Shown in pieces: positions 32,366-41,935 of a stretch of DNA of 64,000 bases. The stretch covers positions 62,001 through 126,000 of the forward strand of contig CAZCUX010000017.1 of NCBI GenBank assembly GCA_964502005.1. Direction: 5' to 3'. The stretch comes from CAJWOS01 sp964502005 (lineage in GTDB: Bacteria > Myxococcota_A > UBA796 > UBA2385). The notes beneath the pieces are model-generated. The model was not told where the DNA came from. It saw nothing but the letters and a program-made list of their open reading frames with translations, and ran no database searches. A program made the translations under genes and the position numbers. How positions within the stretch are numbered: the stretch's first letter is position 1; each line of letters begins with the position of its first letter.

Positions 32366-33208
32366 CTAATGGCTGGATGGTGGCTTGCCGACAACCCGCG
32401 TGGCGCCGAGGATAAGTGCGGCGGGTGGGTGGTCTCCCATGACCGGAATCCGCACGCGTGCATCGAGACCCCATTGTTGGCCCAGGTTGACGGTGGAGCC
32501 AGCCACAATCGAGAGCTCGTCGTAGCCGCGCGCGTCGGTCTCGTCGTCGCCCTGGCGGAGCCATGACAAGCCCGCCATCGGCACGAAGCGTCCCACACGC
32601 GCTCCCCCCATCGCGTCGGTGCGCAAGAACACACCGTCGCGGAGGTCGTCGCGGCCTTTCCATACCGGCGCACGAACGAAAACGGTGGCCAAGCCAACAA
32701 TCGTGCCGCCGCCGACAATATCTGCGCTCACGACGGGGTCTACGCTTCCGCTGCTGCGGAAGGTCGCCACGCCGTCCATGCCCGTCGCGCCGATGGGCAA
32801 CGAGAGGCCCGGCGCGATGCGCGCGACAACCGTTTCGCCCGCGGCGAGGGTGGCTGGCGCGGTCACCGTTGCGTCCAGGAGGCCTGTGTGTCCCATAGGG
32901 TCATGGGATACGCCGAACCATGCCGCAGCGCTCCAGCGGTCTGTGAAGGGCGCTTCTACGGATGCCATGAGCTGTGCAGGGTGCCCGCCCGCTTCAGCGG
33001 TACCCAGCGCGCCGTTGAGGCCGATATTGGCCTGTCCGGGTTTCATTCGTGCGTCAAATGCAGTCCTCCCGACCGGGAGGTTGGCCGTGCCTCACAAGCC
33101 TCACGACGCCTGGGCGGCGCGGGTGGCAAATGCGGCGGCCAGGGTCACGACCGAGAGAATCGAAAGGAGGGAACGTCGCAAGGGAACTCCAAAGGGAAAC
33201 AACGCCAT
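32366..33208 (-). pseudogene. Porin-like outer-membrane protein interrupted by two in-frame TGA codons
   Basis: An ATG at 33208 opens a clean 35-residue signal peptide (LLSILSVVTLAAAFATRAAQA). The frame then meets TGA at 33101-33103 and again at 33092-33094. Beyond the stops the same frame continues for 241 codons with typical outer-membrane beta-strand sequence (TANLPVGRTAF, PGQANIGLNGALG, FTDRWSAAAWFGVSHDP). An ATG at 33046 could restart translation, but without signal peptide or ribosome-binding site. The simplest reading is a recently inactivated gene, or a local sequence error. Recoding is unlikely because neighbouring genes end in TGA. It starts nine bases after the redoxin gene in the same leftward run. 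Confidence 0.65.
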
Positions 33209-33217
33209 ACGCGGCTG

Positions 33218-33850
33218 TCAATATTTTACGGAGCAACCATATGCTTTGGTATCGGCTGGCGAAACCGGTTTTCCACTGCGTACATTATCGAGGGCGTTCT
33301 GGAAAAATGCCTGAAGCCCGCCTGCTGGAACGTCTCCGCGGGGTGCGTTGTCAAGTCCGCCCCGATACACCAGTTGGCCGTCTTTGTCGATGATGTAGAG
33401 GTGTGGCGTGGTCTTTGCGCCGTAAAGACGGCCGACGTCGCCCGTAGAGTCCAACAAGACCGCTCGGGGAAGCGCGTATTCGTCTTTGGCGCGGGTGTTT
33501 CGCGCGACGCCGTGACCTTGTTTGCCTTCGGCGGAGGAGTTGATGGTCAGCCACACAACACCCTGCTTTTCCGCCTCTGCCGGGAGGGTTCGGAGAGGCC
33601 CATCGCCGTGGGCAGAGACGATGAATGGACAGTCCGCGTTGAACCATTCGAGCACGACGACGCTGCCTCGGAACGACGACAACTGCACGGAAGTGCCCGT
33701 GGTGTCGGTCAGCGTGAAGTCAGGCGCGGTCGTGCCGAGCGCAAGGGCGGAGGGCATGTCCGGCGACGCAGCGTGCGCGGGCGAGGTGGCGGCGGCGACC
33801 GTGCCCAGCAGCACGGCGAGCAACCAAAAACGAGCGTTGGGACGGGCCAT
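33218..33850 (-). CDS. Exported redoxin (thioredoxin-fold) protein
   Basis: The 210-residue protein has a signal peptide (LLAVLLGTVAAATSPAHA) and an AhpC/TSA-redoxin fold: LGTTAPDFTLTDTTG, SFRGSVVVLEWFNADCPF, NTRAKDEYALPRAVLLDSTG, YGAKTTPHLYIIDKDGQLVY. The active-site region has one cysteine (ADCPF) and no CxxC partner, as in the group of periplasmic redoxins with an xCPF motif. It could act as a peroxidase or thiol protein in the periplasm. It lies between the subtilase (64-base gap) and the porin-like gene (nine-base gap), so the three are probably co-transcribed. Confidence 0.88.
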   Translation of the reverse strand: MARPNARFWLLAVLLGTVAAATSPAHAASPDMPSALALGTTAPDFTLTDTTGTSVQLSSFRGSVVVLEWFNADCPFIVSAHGDGPLRTLPAEAEKQGVVWLTINSSAEGKQGHGVARNTRAKDEYALPRAVLLDSTGDVGRLYGAKTTPHLYIIDKDGQLVYRGGLDNAPRGDVPAGGLQAFFQNALDNVRSGKPVSPADTKAYGCSVKY

Positions 33851-33914
33851 TGCAGGGCTCCACGTTGGCGACGCGGGTGCCCTACCCGATTCTCGGGGTC
33901 GTGCCAGCGGGCTG

Positions 33915-36392
33915 CTACCGACCGCGGCTGGCTGCCGATTCGACGCGGGCGGGGCTGATGTTTCCGGCTGCGTCGACCGCGCACACGACGATGCGGTCGC
34001 GGGCAGGGTTTTCGACGCCGGTCAATGTGGTGCCGGGCTGGTTTGCCGATACGGACTGGCTGGCGTCCGCGGAGCAAGTGCGCGGCGGGACGGGGTCGTT
34101 GGTCGCCGACACGAGGTAGTGGTCGATGCTTGTGGTGTCATCGGAAAAGCCGGTCCAGGAGACATCGACCGATTTTTCCGCCAGGCGGGGCGTGATTGCG
34201 ATAGCGCCGGGGACCGGAGCGCTTCGGTCGAGGGTGATAGAGGCTTCGACCACTTCGGATTCGGTGCCCGAGGCGCCGCGGAACCACGCGGAGATGGTGC
34301 GCGGGCCGTCGCCGTCGGGCAAGTTCCACGACAACGAGTCGGTCATGGTGCGCCAAGAGCCGCAGCGGGGGGTGTTGCTGAGGCAGACCTCCGTGGCTCC
34401 CGGAGCGTCGATGTAGAGCGTGACGTTGCGCGAAGCGGTCGCGGTGCTTCCATCGCCAATGGTGAGAGTGCCGGTGGGTGCAGCACTTTCGCCGAGGCTT
34501 ACGGTGGTCTCCGCGCTGGCTTCGTTGCCCGCGGCGTCGGTCACGCACAAGCGCATCGCCACCGAGGTCGACGCGCTGATGCTCGAGAGGGTGGCGGTCG
34601 TTCCGCTGGCGGTCACCAGTGTGCCAGCCGAGCAAGACGACGGCGGGGTAGTGCCCGTGGTCCAGGCGAGCACGGTGCGGTCGACGCCGCTGCCGTCGTC
34701 GGTGGGGGCGTCCCAGCTGACACTGACGCGGGTGCCGCTGCGGGTTGCCGTCAAGCCGCTTGTGGTGGGCGCGAGGGTGTCGACGGACAAGGAGACGGTC
34801 GCCGGGTCCGAAACCTGGCCGGCGGCGTTCTTCGCCCAAATCGAGACGGTCTTTTCGCCCTGGCGGGTGCTCAGCTCCCAATAAAAGTAGTCGTCGACGG
34901 TGCGCCACGGGCTGCACGAGCCTGTGTCGGTATCGGTGTTTTGTAGGCACATTTCGGTGGCGCTGGCCGAGGCGGTCACCCGCGCTTCGACGACGCGCGT
35001 AGAAACCCAGGCTTCGCCGCCCGCAAGCTCCAAAGAAATCGTGGGCAGGCTTGCGTCCGCGACCGCTTCGCCGACGTCGAGGCGCGGGAATGAGGTGCCC
35101 GTGCGGTGGTCGGTGACGGTGGTGCCGCTGTCGAGGAGGCGGTTCTCGCGTGCATCCGCGTTGTCGCTCGGCCATGCTTCGGCCACAACCGCGATGGCGC
35201 CGGCCACATGGGGCGTGGCCTGGGAGGTGCCGCCCATGGAGTAGCCACCCGCACGAATCAGCGCGCCGGGTGCCAGAATGTCGAGGAACGATGCCGCATT
35301 CGAGAAGCAGGTGACCTTGTCAGCAGCGGTCGTGCTGTCCGTACACGAGGACCACGAGATGCTGCCCATGCTGGAGTCGTAGACGGCGCCGACGGAGATG
35401 CCCGAAGGGATGCAGCCGGGCGAGGACATGCTGTTGGTCCAGCCGTTGTTGCCGCTGGCAATGGCCGCGAGAATGCCCGCGTCGCGCGCCAAACCGATGG
35501 CGACCTCGTAGGACGACGAGCTGCACTGGGCGGTGTATTGGCCGCCGCCGAGGCTGAGGTTGAGGGCGACGATGCCGTAGGTTTCTTTGTTCCGAATGGC
35601 CCAGTCGACGGCGAGGATAATGTCGCTGGAATATGCGTACCCATCGGTACGAAATACGTCGAGGCCGATGATGTCGGTCTCGGGAGCAACCCCAGCGACG
35701 ATGGCGGACACGTTGGTGCCGTGGCCGTTGTCATCCATGCTCCCGTCGTCGGTCGCGAAGTCGTCGGCGTACACCACCCGGCAACCACTACCGACGCCGG
35801 GGGCCGAGCAGCCGCCAAGGTCTGCGTGGGTGTAGTCGACGCCGGTGTCCAGCACGACGACGGCGGTGCCGGCGCCGGTAAAACCGGAGCTTTCGGCTTC
35901 CGGCTGGCCGATGAGGGCCAGGCTTTGGGACAACACGGGAGACAGCGCCTCATCGACGTGAAGGGCGGCGACGTCGGGGTGCGCGGCGAGGCGTTGCAGC
36001 ATGTCGACCGACGACACTTCGACGGACATGAGGGGCAAGGCGGACGGCGACCGAAGGAGGACGAGCTCGGAGCCGAGGTCGGCCGCGATGCCTTCGCGCA
36101 GCTCCGTGACGAGCCACGCTAAGTCGTCCAGGACTGCCGCCCGCTCGGGCGCGGTGCGTGCGGCCGCGAAGGGCTGGTCAGGGCTCAGAAGCTCGACCAC
36201 CACGGTAACTTTCCCCTTTGCGCTGATGTCATCGAACAGTGCTTGGGGGATAAGGCGGTCGCCATCTTCGGACATTGGACCGCTGCGTTCTGCCGAGGGA
36301 GTCGCGTTTTCCACGGCTTCGGTGGCTGCGGGTTCGCAGGCCGAGAGAGCCATCCAGGGACTCAACAGGAGGAGGGAAGTGCGGCAGCGCAT
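33915..36392 (-). CDS. Subtilisin-family serine protease lipoprotein with C-terminal beta repeats
   Basis: The ATG at 36392, with GGAGA upstream, gives a lipoprotein signal (SPWMALSAC, lipidated C19). The 825-residue protein has an inhibitor-like prodomain (about 60-150; VTVVVELLSPD, MLQRLAAHPDVAALHVDE), then an S8 catalytic domain with Asp in VVVLDTGVD (D182), His in DDNGHGTNVSA (H224), oxyanion Asn in ASGNNG (N315) and Ser in GGTSQATPHVAG (S390). From about residue 440 it has several Ig/Fn3-like beta modules (SVDTLAPTTSGL, VSWDAPTDDGSG, CVTDAAGNEAS). It is anchored at the cell surface or outer membrane and would cleave extracellular proteins. It is the first gene of a leftward five-gene run. 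Confidence 0.93.
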   Translation of the reverse strand: MRCRTSLLLLSPWMALSACEPAATEAVENATPSAERSGPMSEDGDRLIPQALFDDISAKGKVTVVVELLSPDQPFAAARTAPERAAVLDDLAWLVTELREGIAADLGSELVLLRSPSALPLMSVEVSSVDMLQRLAAHPDVAALHVDEALSPVLSQSLALIGQPEAESSGFTGAGTAVVVLDTGVDYTHADLGGCSAPGVGSGCRVVYADDFATDDGSMDDNGHGTNVSAIVAGVAPETDIIGLDVFRTDGYAYSSDIILAVDWAIRNKETYGIVALNLSLGGGQYTAQCSSSSYEVAIGLARDAGILAAIASGNNGWTNSMSSPGCIPSGISVGAVYDSSMGSISWSSCTDSTTAADKVTCFSNAASFLDILAPGALIRAGGYSMGGTSQATPHVAGAIAVVAEAWPSDNADARENRLLDSGTTVTDHRTGTSFPRLDVGEAVADASLPTISLELAGGEAWVSTRVVEARVTASASATEMCLQNTDTDTGSCSPWRTVDDYFYWELSTRQGEKTVSIWAKNAAGQVSDPATVSLSVDTLAPTTSGLTATRSGTRVSVSWDAPTDDGSGVDRTVLAWTTGTTPPSSCSAGTLVTASGTTATLSSISASTSVAMRLCVTDAAGNEASAETTVSLGESAAPTGTLTIGDGSTATASRNVTLYIDAPGATEVCLSNTPRCGSWRTMTDSLSWNLPDGDGPRTISAWFRGASGTESEVVEASITLDRSAPVPGAIAITPRLAEKSVDVSWTGFSDDTTSIDHYLVSATNDPVPPRTCSADASQSVSANQPGTTLTGVENPARDRIVVCAVDAAGNISPARVESAASRGR

Positions 36393-36681
36393 GGCGGTCT
36401 CCGAGAGGGGCTCCGCAGGTGTTCGGATCTGGAGCGGCAAACCCTGACCCTGGATTGGGGGCAAATACCGGAAAAATGAAAATTGAAAGCGGCAGAAAGA
36501 TCGGTTTGCGAGGAATTCGTAGAGAATTCATGACGAATTTCATACGTTGGAACGCGGGGGAGTGTTCGGGTCCCGTTTCCAATCGAAGGCACGGCGGCCG
36601 TCCTGGTAGCGCGGTTCACAACCGGGTAACTCTCCGCACGCGCGAACGTGCCCCTTCCGATGCTGCAGGAGAACAACGACG

Positions 36682-38232
36682 ATGGACCGCCCCCAACCGG
36701 ATTCCACCCTGGTACGCGTATTGTCGCTCGATGTGCGTTCCTTGGGCCTGTTCCGGTGGCTCTTGGGCGCATTGATTGTCGGCGACGCCGTGTATCGTTC
36801 GTTTGATGTCGACGCATTCTTGACGGATGCGGGCTTGGGGCCACGAAGCCTCGGCGCGCAGATAGGACGGGCGGTCTCGTGGTCGCTGTGCTCCTTGTCG
36901 GGCGAGGCTCCGTGGCAATACGCGCTGTTGGCCATGATGGCGCTTGCTGGCGGAATTGTGATGCTCGGTTGGTGGACCCGGCTTGGTTTGGTGTTGGCAT
37001 TTGTGCTCCAGCGCCAGTTTGTGTGGCGATTTCCAGAGCTTGGCCAAGTCGCCGATAATCTGCTGCCATTGATGCTGATGTGGTCGCTGTTTCTCCCCCT
37101 TTCGGAACGGTTTTGCGCTCCAAAGCCATGGCGGAATCCAAAACGGCAAACAGAGGCGTACTCCACGGGTTTGCGCGGCGTTTTGGTCCCAGGGACCGTG
37201 TTTTCGATGGCCACGGTCGCGTTTTATGTTCAGCTTGTGTTTGTATATGTGGTCGCGGGAATGTTCAAGCTGGCGTCTCCCCCTTGGGTCCAAGGCTCTT
37301 TGCTCATTGAGGCGATGAACATCGACCCCGTCGCGCGGGATATTGGGCGTACATTGTTGGCCTACCCGACAATATTGCAGGTGGGCACTTGGCTTACATT
37401 GCCGTTGGAGGTTGCCGCGCCCTGGTTGGTCTTTAGTCCATGGAAGAATGGGCCGCTCAAGAGTACGTTGGTATGCGTTTTTATGGCGTTTCACCTTGTC
37501 GGCATCTTTGGGTTGATGCGGTTGGGCTTGGTGGCGTTTTGTTTGGCATTTTTATGGCCTGCGCTATTGCCAGCGTGGTTTTGGGACAAGGTAAGCGGGC
37601 GCACACAAAACACGGCGAACGGCGCCAAGCGCGTGGAGCCGGCCAAGGGCGCGTCGGCATGGGTCAATGGGAGTGTGTTTGTGCTATTGGTCGTGAGCTT
37701 CGCGCGTTGGCCGTTCTTTTTCGCGCCAAACGCTGGTGGTCCTGCTGTCTCCACCTGGAATCGTATGCTGGATGTTTCGGGCATCGGGCAAGCAAAGTAC
37801 AGCTTATGGACACGGCCCGTCGGGAGCCGGAACTATGTATTTGCGGCGACGCTCGCGAACGGGCAGCAGATAGACCTGCATACGGGACGTGCGTTGGATT
37901 GGGAGAATCCGCGAACACAACTTATCAACAATCATTGGTATAAGGTCTTTCAATCATTGCCCACCCGTGGGTGGCTTCGCCGGACGACGGTGCTTTGGTT
38001 TGTGCGCGATTGGAACGCGAACCATGGGCCAAGCGAGCAGGTCACGTTTTTGCAGTTGGGCGTGCTGCAGGCCGAGCGCCAGTCGCCACAGTGGTGGTTG
38101 CGGCCTGCCGCCGAACGGGGGGAGCCGCCGGTGACCCGCACCCGGTGGTCCTACAAGGTAGAGCGACGCGATGGCGATTGGGTGCTCGTGGGCGGGAAGA
38201 CCGCGAAGAAGGATGGGGTCGACTGGCATTGA
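36682..38232 (+). CDS. HTTM-domain membrane protein (gamma-carboxylase-like)
   Basis: The 516-residue protein has about eight membrane helices in the first 310 residues with the HTTM pattern: DVRSLGLFRWLLGALIVGD, WWTRLGLVLAFVLQRQF, LPLMLMWSLFLPLSERF, FVYVVAGMFKLASPPWVQG and a late FMAFHLVGIFGLMRLG. A soluble C-terminal part follows (about 350-516). The HTTM family includes vertebrate vitamin K-dependent gamma-carboxylase, but bacterial members are mostly uncharacterised and carboxylase chemistry should not be assumed. It is divergent from the subtilase gene and converges on the third histidine kinase with a 23-base gap. Confidence 0.82.
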   Translation: MDRPQPDSTLVRVLSLDVRSLGLFRWLLGALIVGDAVYRSFDVDAFLTDAGLGPRSLGAQIGRAVSWSLCSLSGEAPWQYALLAMMALAGGIVMLGWWTRLGLVLAFVLQRQFVWRFPELGQVADNLLPLMLMWSLFLPLSERFCAPKPWRNPKRQTEAYSTGLRGVLVPGTVFSMATVAFYVQLVFVYVVAGMFKLASPPWVQGSLLIEAMNIDPVARDIGRTLLAYPTILQVGTWLTLPLEVAAPWLVFSPWKNGPLKSTLVCVFMAFHLVGIFGLMRLGLVAFCLAFLWPALLPAWFWDKVSGRTQNTANGAKRVEPAKGASAWVNGSVFVLLVVSFARWPFFFAPNAGGPAVSTWNRMLDVSGIGQAKYSLWTRPVGSRNYVFAATLANGQQIDLHTGRALDWENPRTQLINNHWYKVFQSLPTRGWLRRTTVLWFVRDWNANHGPSEQVTFLQLGVLQAERQSPQWWLRPAAERGEPPVTRTRWSYKVERRDGDWVLVGGKTAKKDGVDWH

Positions 38233-38255
38233 CAGGCAACGGGCCCCGGGTCGGC

Positions 38256-40325
38256 TTAGTCTTCGGCGTCGGTGCTTTGGGTTTGCAGGCGCGCGCCGGT
38301 CGGCTTGCGGCTTGTTTGCAGTGGAACTCCCAGCACGGCCGACAAGGTGTCGTGGAGGTCGGCGGTGGTAAACGGCTTGGGCAATACGCGCCGAATGCCG
38401 ATTTTCGCCAATGACGGGCTGTCGGACTCCCACGCATTGCCCGACATCAACACGACCGGCAGGTGGGGGCGAAGAAGTTGGAGCTGGGCGGCCAATTCTT
38501 CCCCCGATGCGCCAGGCATACGGCTGTCGGTGAGCACGATGTCGGCCTCAAAGCCTTGGACCGTGAGGATGTCGATTGCATCGGCCGCGCTGGTGGCGAG
38601 GCGAAGGTCGACGCGGGTGCGCCGCAGCATACGCTTGGCGACATCTCGGATGCGGGGTTCATCGTCCACGACGAGCAGGCGCGGGACGGAATCGGGTGGG
38701 AGACCGGCTTTCGGACCTTCGCGCGTGGGGGCGATGGGGGCGGCGGACGGCGGCAGGGCCACAAGAACGGCGGTGCCTTGGCCTTCGCCCGTCGCGAGGG
38801 TGAGCGCTCCGGCCATCGACACGATTCGTTTTACACAAATCGGCAGGCCCAGCCCCGTGCGACCTTCGGCGCGGTGTGTGGTAACAAAAGGTTCAAATGC
38901 GGACTTGGCGTCGGCCAACGACATGCCCGGCCCGGTGTCGGTGAGGAGCACCCACACCCAGTCGGGGGGGATAGGGCCCAGAGCACCGTGCTGCACGCGA
39001 TGGGGGAGAGCGAGCTCCGGCGGGGGACCCGTACCGCCGGTGAGGCGAAGGTGACCGGGCTGGTTGCCGAATGACTGAACCCCATTCAGTGCGAGGTTGG
39101 CCAAGGTTTGAAAGAGCAGAAGTTCGTCGGCCAGGGCATAAAGCTGCGGGGGGACGTCGCCGACCTCTAGTCGGGTGCATGGATGGGCGACCGCGCGCAC
39201 CAAGGTGGCGACGCGCTCCATCATGTTGGCCACCGAAACCGCGCGCACATCGGCCAGCGCGGGGCCTGCATAGGCGAGTGTTTGCCGTACCAGTCCGACC
39301 GCTTGGCGTGCGCTTTCGACGAGGGCATCGGCGTCTGCGCGGTTGGGGTCTTCGGCAGCCAACGACGACTGGAGGTGCGCGCCCCGAAGCTGTATGGGTT
39401 CGAGGACTTGGTGGAGGTCGTGGGCGAGGGTATTTGCCATTCGCCCGAGTGCATCGAGCTTTTCCGTCTCCTGGAACTGCTCTCTGGCTCTCGCCTCGCG
39501 CGCTTCGGCTGCTTTGCGTTGCTCGATTTCGGCGAGGAGCGTTTCCTGCACGTGGAGCAGGTGCTGCTGCTTGGCCTCTAGTTGTTGTTGGAGGCCGGTG
39601 GATTCGTGCAGGGATTTGGACAGGCCTTCTACAACAGCGAGGAGCGCCGTGCCGACTGCCGCTGCGGTGAGGAGCGTATTTCCACCCAAGACCCCCCACA
39701 TGAGCTGCGGATGGGGCGGCGCGACATCCTGGGGAGCGATGTGCCCGCGGGCGGCGAATGCGGCGAACGTGAGCGTGGCGAGGCCGATGGCATGGAGAAA
39801 GCGCAAACGCCCGCGAAGAACCGCGGCGAGTCCGACGAATGCGCCCATCCAGATGAAGCCCGCGCCTTGGGAGCCAATTTCGGCCAAAAGGGTAGTGGAG
39901 AGGACAAAAAGCGTGACAAGCAGGGCGTCTGCGCGATGACGGTGGGCGAGGGAGTTCCAGCGCCACAGCAATGCGACCAGTGCCGTACTGCCGAGGTCGA
40001 GCGCGAGAATCGACCATGCTTCGGTGGCGATGCAGGCGTAGACGCTGGGCACCAACGCGACGAGCGAAAACGCAAGCAGGGTGGAGAGGATGCGCTGCAG
40101 TGTGTGTGCGCGCCAGTGTTCGAGCCCTGGCTCCTCGGGGACGCCCTCGCCGGGGGACAATCGCCCTCGCCACCCTCCGCGCGTTGGCGGCGGCGATGGG
40201 TCGGCGTCTGGAGGTGGGGCGGAGGGCAGCAACAAAGGCTCCGATTCGTTGCAAGAGGTGGTTTGATAACATGTGTGAGATAACAACTGATATAGAACAA
40301 CTGTCATCAAATGTCGAAACCACAC
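38256..40325 (-). CDS. Sensor histidine kinase with C-terminal receiver
   Basis: The 689-residue protein has about six membrane helices (80-235), a coiled coil (240-290), an H box of the NtrB/DctB kind (LGRMANTLAHDLHQVLEPI, H302), HATPase motifs (NLALNGVQSF at 410-419, DTGPGM at 463-468, GRTGLGLPI at 488-496) and a receiver (DDE at 554-556, phospho-acceptor D600 in VLTDSRMPGASG, LPKPF). The start is uncertain: a GTG at 40325 and an ATG at 40307 have no good ribosome-binding sites, and the first 70 residues are low-complexity. There is no output domain. Unlike the two other hybrid kinases, its H box lies in the HDLxx class. Confidence 0.87.
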   Translation of the reverse strand: MWFRHLMTVVLYQLLSHTCYQTTSCNESEPLLLPSAPPPDADPSPPPTRGGWRGRLSPGEGVPEEPGLEHWRAHTLQRILSTLLAFSLVALVPSVYACIATEAWSILALDLGSTALVALLWRWNSLAHRHRADALLVTLFVLSTTLLAEIGSQGAGFIWMGAFVGLAAVLRGRLRFLHAIGLATLTFAAFAARGHIAPQDVAPPHPQLMWGVLGGNTLLTAAAVGTALLAVVEGLSKSLHESTGLQQQLEAKQQHLLHVQETLLAEIEQRKAAEAREARAREQFQETEKLDALGRMANTLAHDLHQVLEPIQLRGAHLQSSLAAEDPNRADADALVESARQAVGLVRQTLAYAGPALADVRAVSVANMMERVATLVRAVAHPCTRLEVGDVPPQLYALADELLLFQTLANLALNGVQSFGNQPGHLRLTGGTGPPPELALPHRVQHGALGPIPPDWVWVLLTDTGPGMSLADAKSAFEPFVTTHRAEGRTGLGLPICVKRIVSMAGALTLATGEGQGTAVLVALPPSAAPIAPTREGPKAGLPPDSVPRLLVVDDEPRIRDVAKRMLRRTRVDLRLATSAADAIDILTVQGFEADIVLTDSRMPGASGEELAAQLQLLRPHLPVVLMSGNAWESDSPSLAKIGIRRVLPKPFTTADLHDTLSAVLGVPLQTSRKPTGARLQTQSTDAED

Positions 40326-40778
40326 AACCGGTCGGTTGAACTATCGGTCGCCTACACCGAGACCCTAGAGACCAACCGCGGGGATTTTGCGGTTGAACCC
40401 GTCGCCGATTCGTTGGGCAGGGTCGTGAAAGGGCGAGCGCACGTCGCTTTCGCCGAAAATCGGATCTCCACCTTTCCCATCCGGCCCTAGGAATGTCCGT
40501 TGCGGGAAGAATGGCGTGCAGGACTACATTTTGGGCGTGATGATGGTGTCTGGCCGTCGCCCATGCCCGCGTGGTGCTGCTGCTGTCCACATCGAATGCG
40601 CTGATTTGGCGCAGGAGAATCGACCCTTTTGGCGTGCGTCGCTGACGCGATGCCGCAGCGACGGCGTCTTCTTTGGTGTTGCGCGCGGGGAGGAGAGCCG
40701 CGGCCTGTCTTCTTCGGCGCTTCGGTCGGACGAAGCCCGCGAGGTACGATAGAGCGTTTGGGATTTTGGGAGCGCGCG
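40326..40778. other. Intergenic region between the histidine kinase and desaturase genes
   Basis: No gene is supported. At its left edge CAACCG-GT-CGGTTG (40325-40338) is a perfect dyad over the kinase's possible GTG start, and AACCGC...GCGGTT (40374-40394) is a second inverted repeat. The desaturase frame stays open back to 40629, but that stretch has no family match. Confidence 0.4.
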
Positions 40779-41693
40779 TTGATTCCTTCGCCTACTACGT
40801 CTTCGCCTGCAGCATCGGGCGCGGCAGAAACAGACTCCGCGTCGGGCATTCAAGTGGCCGGCCATACGATTGCGTCTGCTTCGTCGATGGGTGTTCGGCG
40901 TCGCTTGATGCAGTATGGGCTGCTCAACTTGGTCGGTTTGTGCTTCCCCCTCGTGACCGGTGTGTCGACGTGGTCCTTGGCCTTGGCCTTCGTCACCTAC
41001 ATTCTGGGTATGTTTGGGGTCACGGCAGGCTACCACCGCTATTTTTCCCACCGCACCTTCAAGACCAGTCGGGCGTTTGCGTTTGTGCTCGCGTTCTTGG
41101 CGCAAGCGACGGGGCAAAAGGGCGTCATCTGGTGGGCGCGAAACCATCGTCACCACCACCGGTACAGCGACAAGCCCGAAGACCTTCACTCTCCGATTTT
41201 GCGCGGTTTTTGGTACTCGCACTTTATCTGGGTGTTTGACGACGCCGGGCATCGAAAGTCCCAGACCGTGTCGGACTTGGAGCGTGTGCCCGAGTTGGTC
41301 TGGTTGGATGAGAACTGGCTTGTGCCGCCGTTGTTGACGGGTTTGTTCTACTGGCAAGTGTTTGGGCTAGAGGGTGCTGCCGTCGGGTTCTTTTTTACGA
41401 TGATTCTCCTCCACCACGGCACGTTCACCATCAACAGCCTGACGCATGTGTGGGGCTCGCGCACCTACGACACGCCCGATTCAAGTCGCAACAACTTCTG
41501 GCTGGCCCTCATCACGCTCGGCGAAGGATGGCACAACAACCACCACTACTACATGCGCAGCACGCGCCAGGGATTTGAGTGGTGGCAAATCGACATCACC
41601 TACATGATGTTGCGGGGGCTCGCCCGCCTTGGAATCGTGTGGGATTTGCGGGAGCCACCACCCGCGTTGCTGCGTCAAAACCGCATCGGCTGA
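40779..41693 (+). CDS. Acyl-CoA (delta-9 type) desaturase
   Basis: The TTG at 40779, six bases after GGGAG, is the likely start and gives 304 residues; in-frame ATGs are at 40629 and 40887. Four hydrophobic helices frame the three histidine boxes of stearoyl-CoA-type desaturases: HRYFSH, HRHHHRYSD and HNNHHYY. The surrounding sequence is typical (FGVTAGYHRYFSHRTFK, WWARNHRHHHRYSD, NSLTHVWGSRTYDT, LGEGWHNNHHYY). The enzyme is an integral membrane di-iron oxygenase that puts a cis double bond into fatty acyl chains and so adjusts membrane fluidity. No electron-donor gene is adjacent. Confidence 0.92.
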   Translation: MIPSPTTSSPAASGAAETDSASGIQVAGHTIASASSMGVRRRLMQYGLLNLVGLCFPLVTGVSTWSLALAFVTYILGMFGVTAGYHRYFSHRTFKTSRAFAFVLAFLAQATGQKGVIWWARNHRHHHRYSDKPEDLHSPILRGFWYSHFIWVFDDAGHRKSQTVSDLERVPELVWLDENWLVPPLLTGLFYWQVFGLEGAAVGFFFTMILLHHGTFTINSLTHVWGSRTYDTPDSSRNNFWLALITLGEGWHNNHHYYMRSTRQGFEWWQIDITYMMLRGLARLGIVWDLREPPPALLRQNRIG

Positions 41694-41935
41694 AGACTTG
41701 CACGACGCGGGAGCGACGGGGTGGGATCCGATTGCACGCGGAGGGGAAAAAATAGGCGTTCTGACCATGCCGTCTATCTTTGTTGTAATCATGGCTTTTT
41801 TGAATGTGACGGCAGCGCACGACCGAGGTGCGTATGTCCTCGGCCGGTCGATAGACGGGTCTACTTAGAAGCTGCGTCGGGTAGGATGCGATGTGGCTCC
41901 GGAGTCGGGTGGCCGACCGAGCTGAGGAGAAGCAA

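Noticed and set aside
32366..33046. Reading the porin-like gene as intact from the ATG at 33046
   Set aside because: This start has neither signal peptide nor ribosome-binding site, while a perfect signal peptide lies in the same frame just upstream of the two stops.
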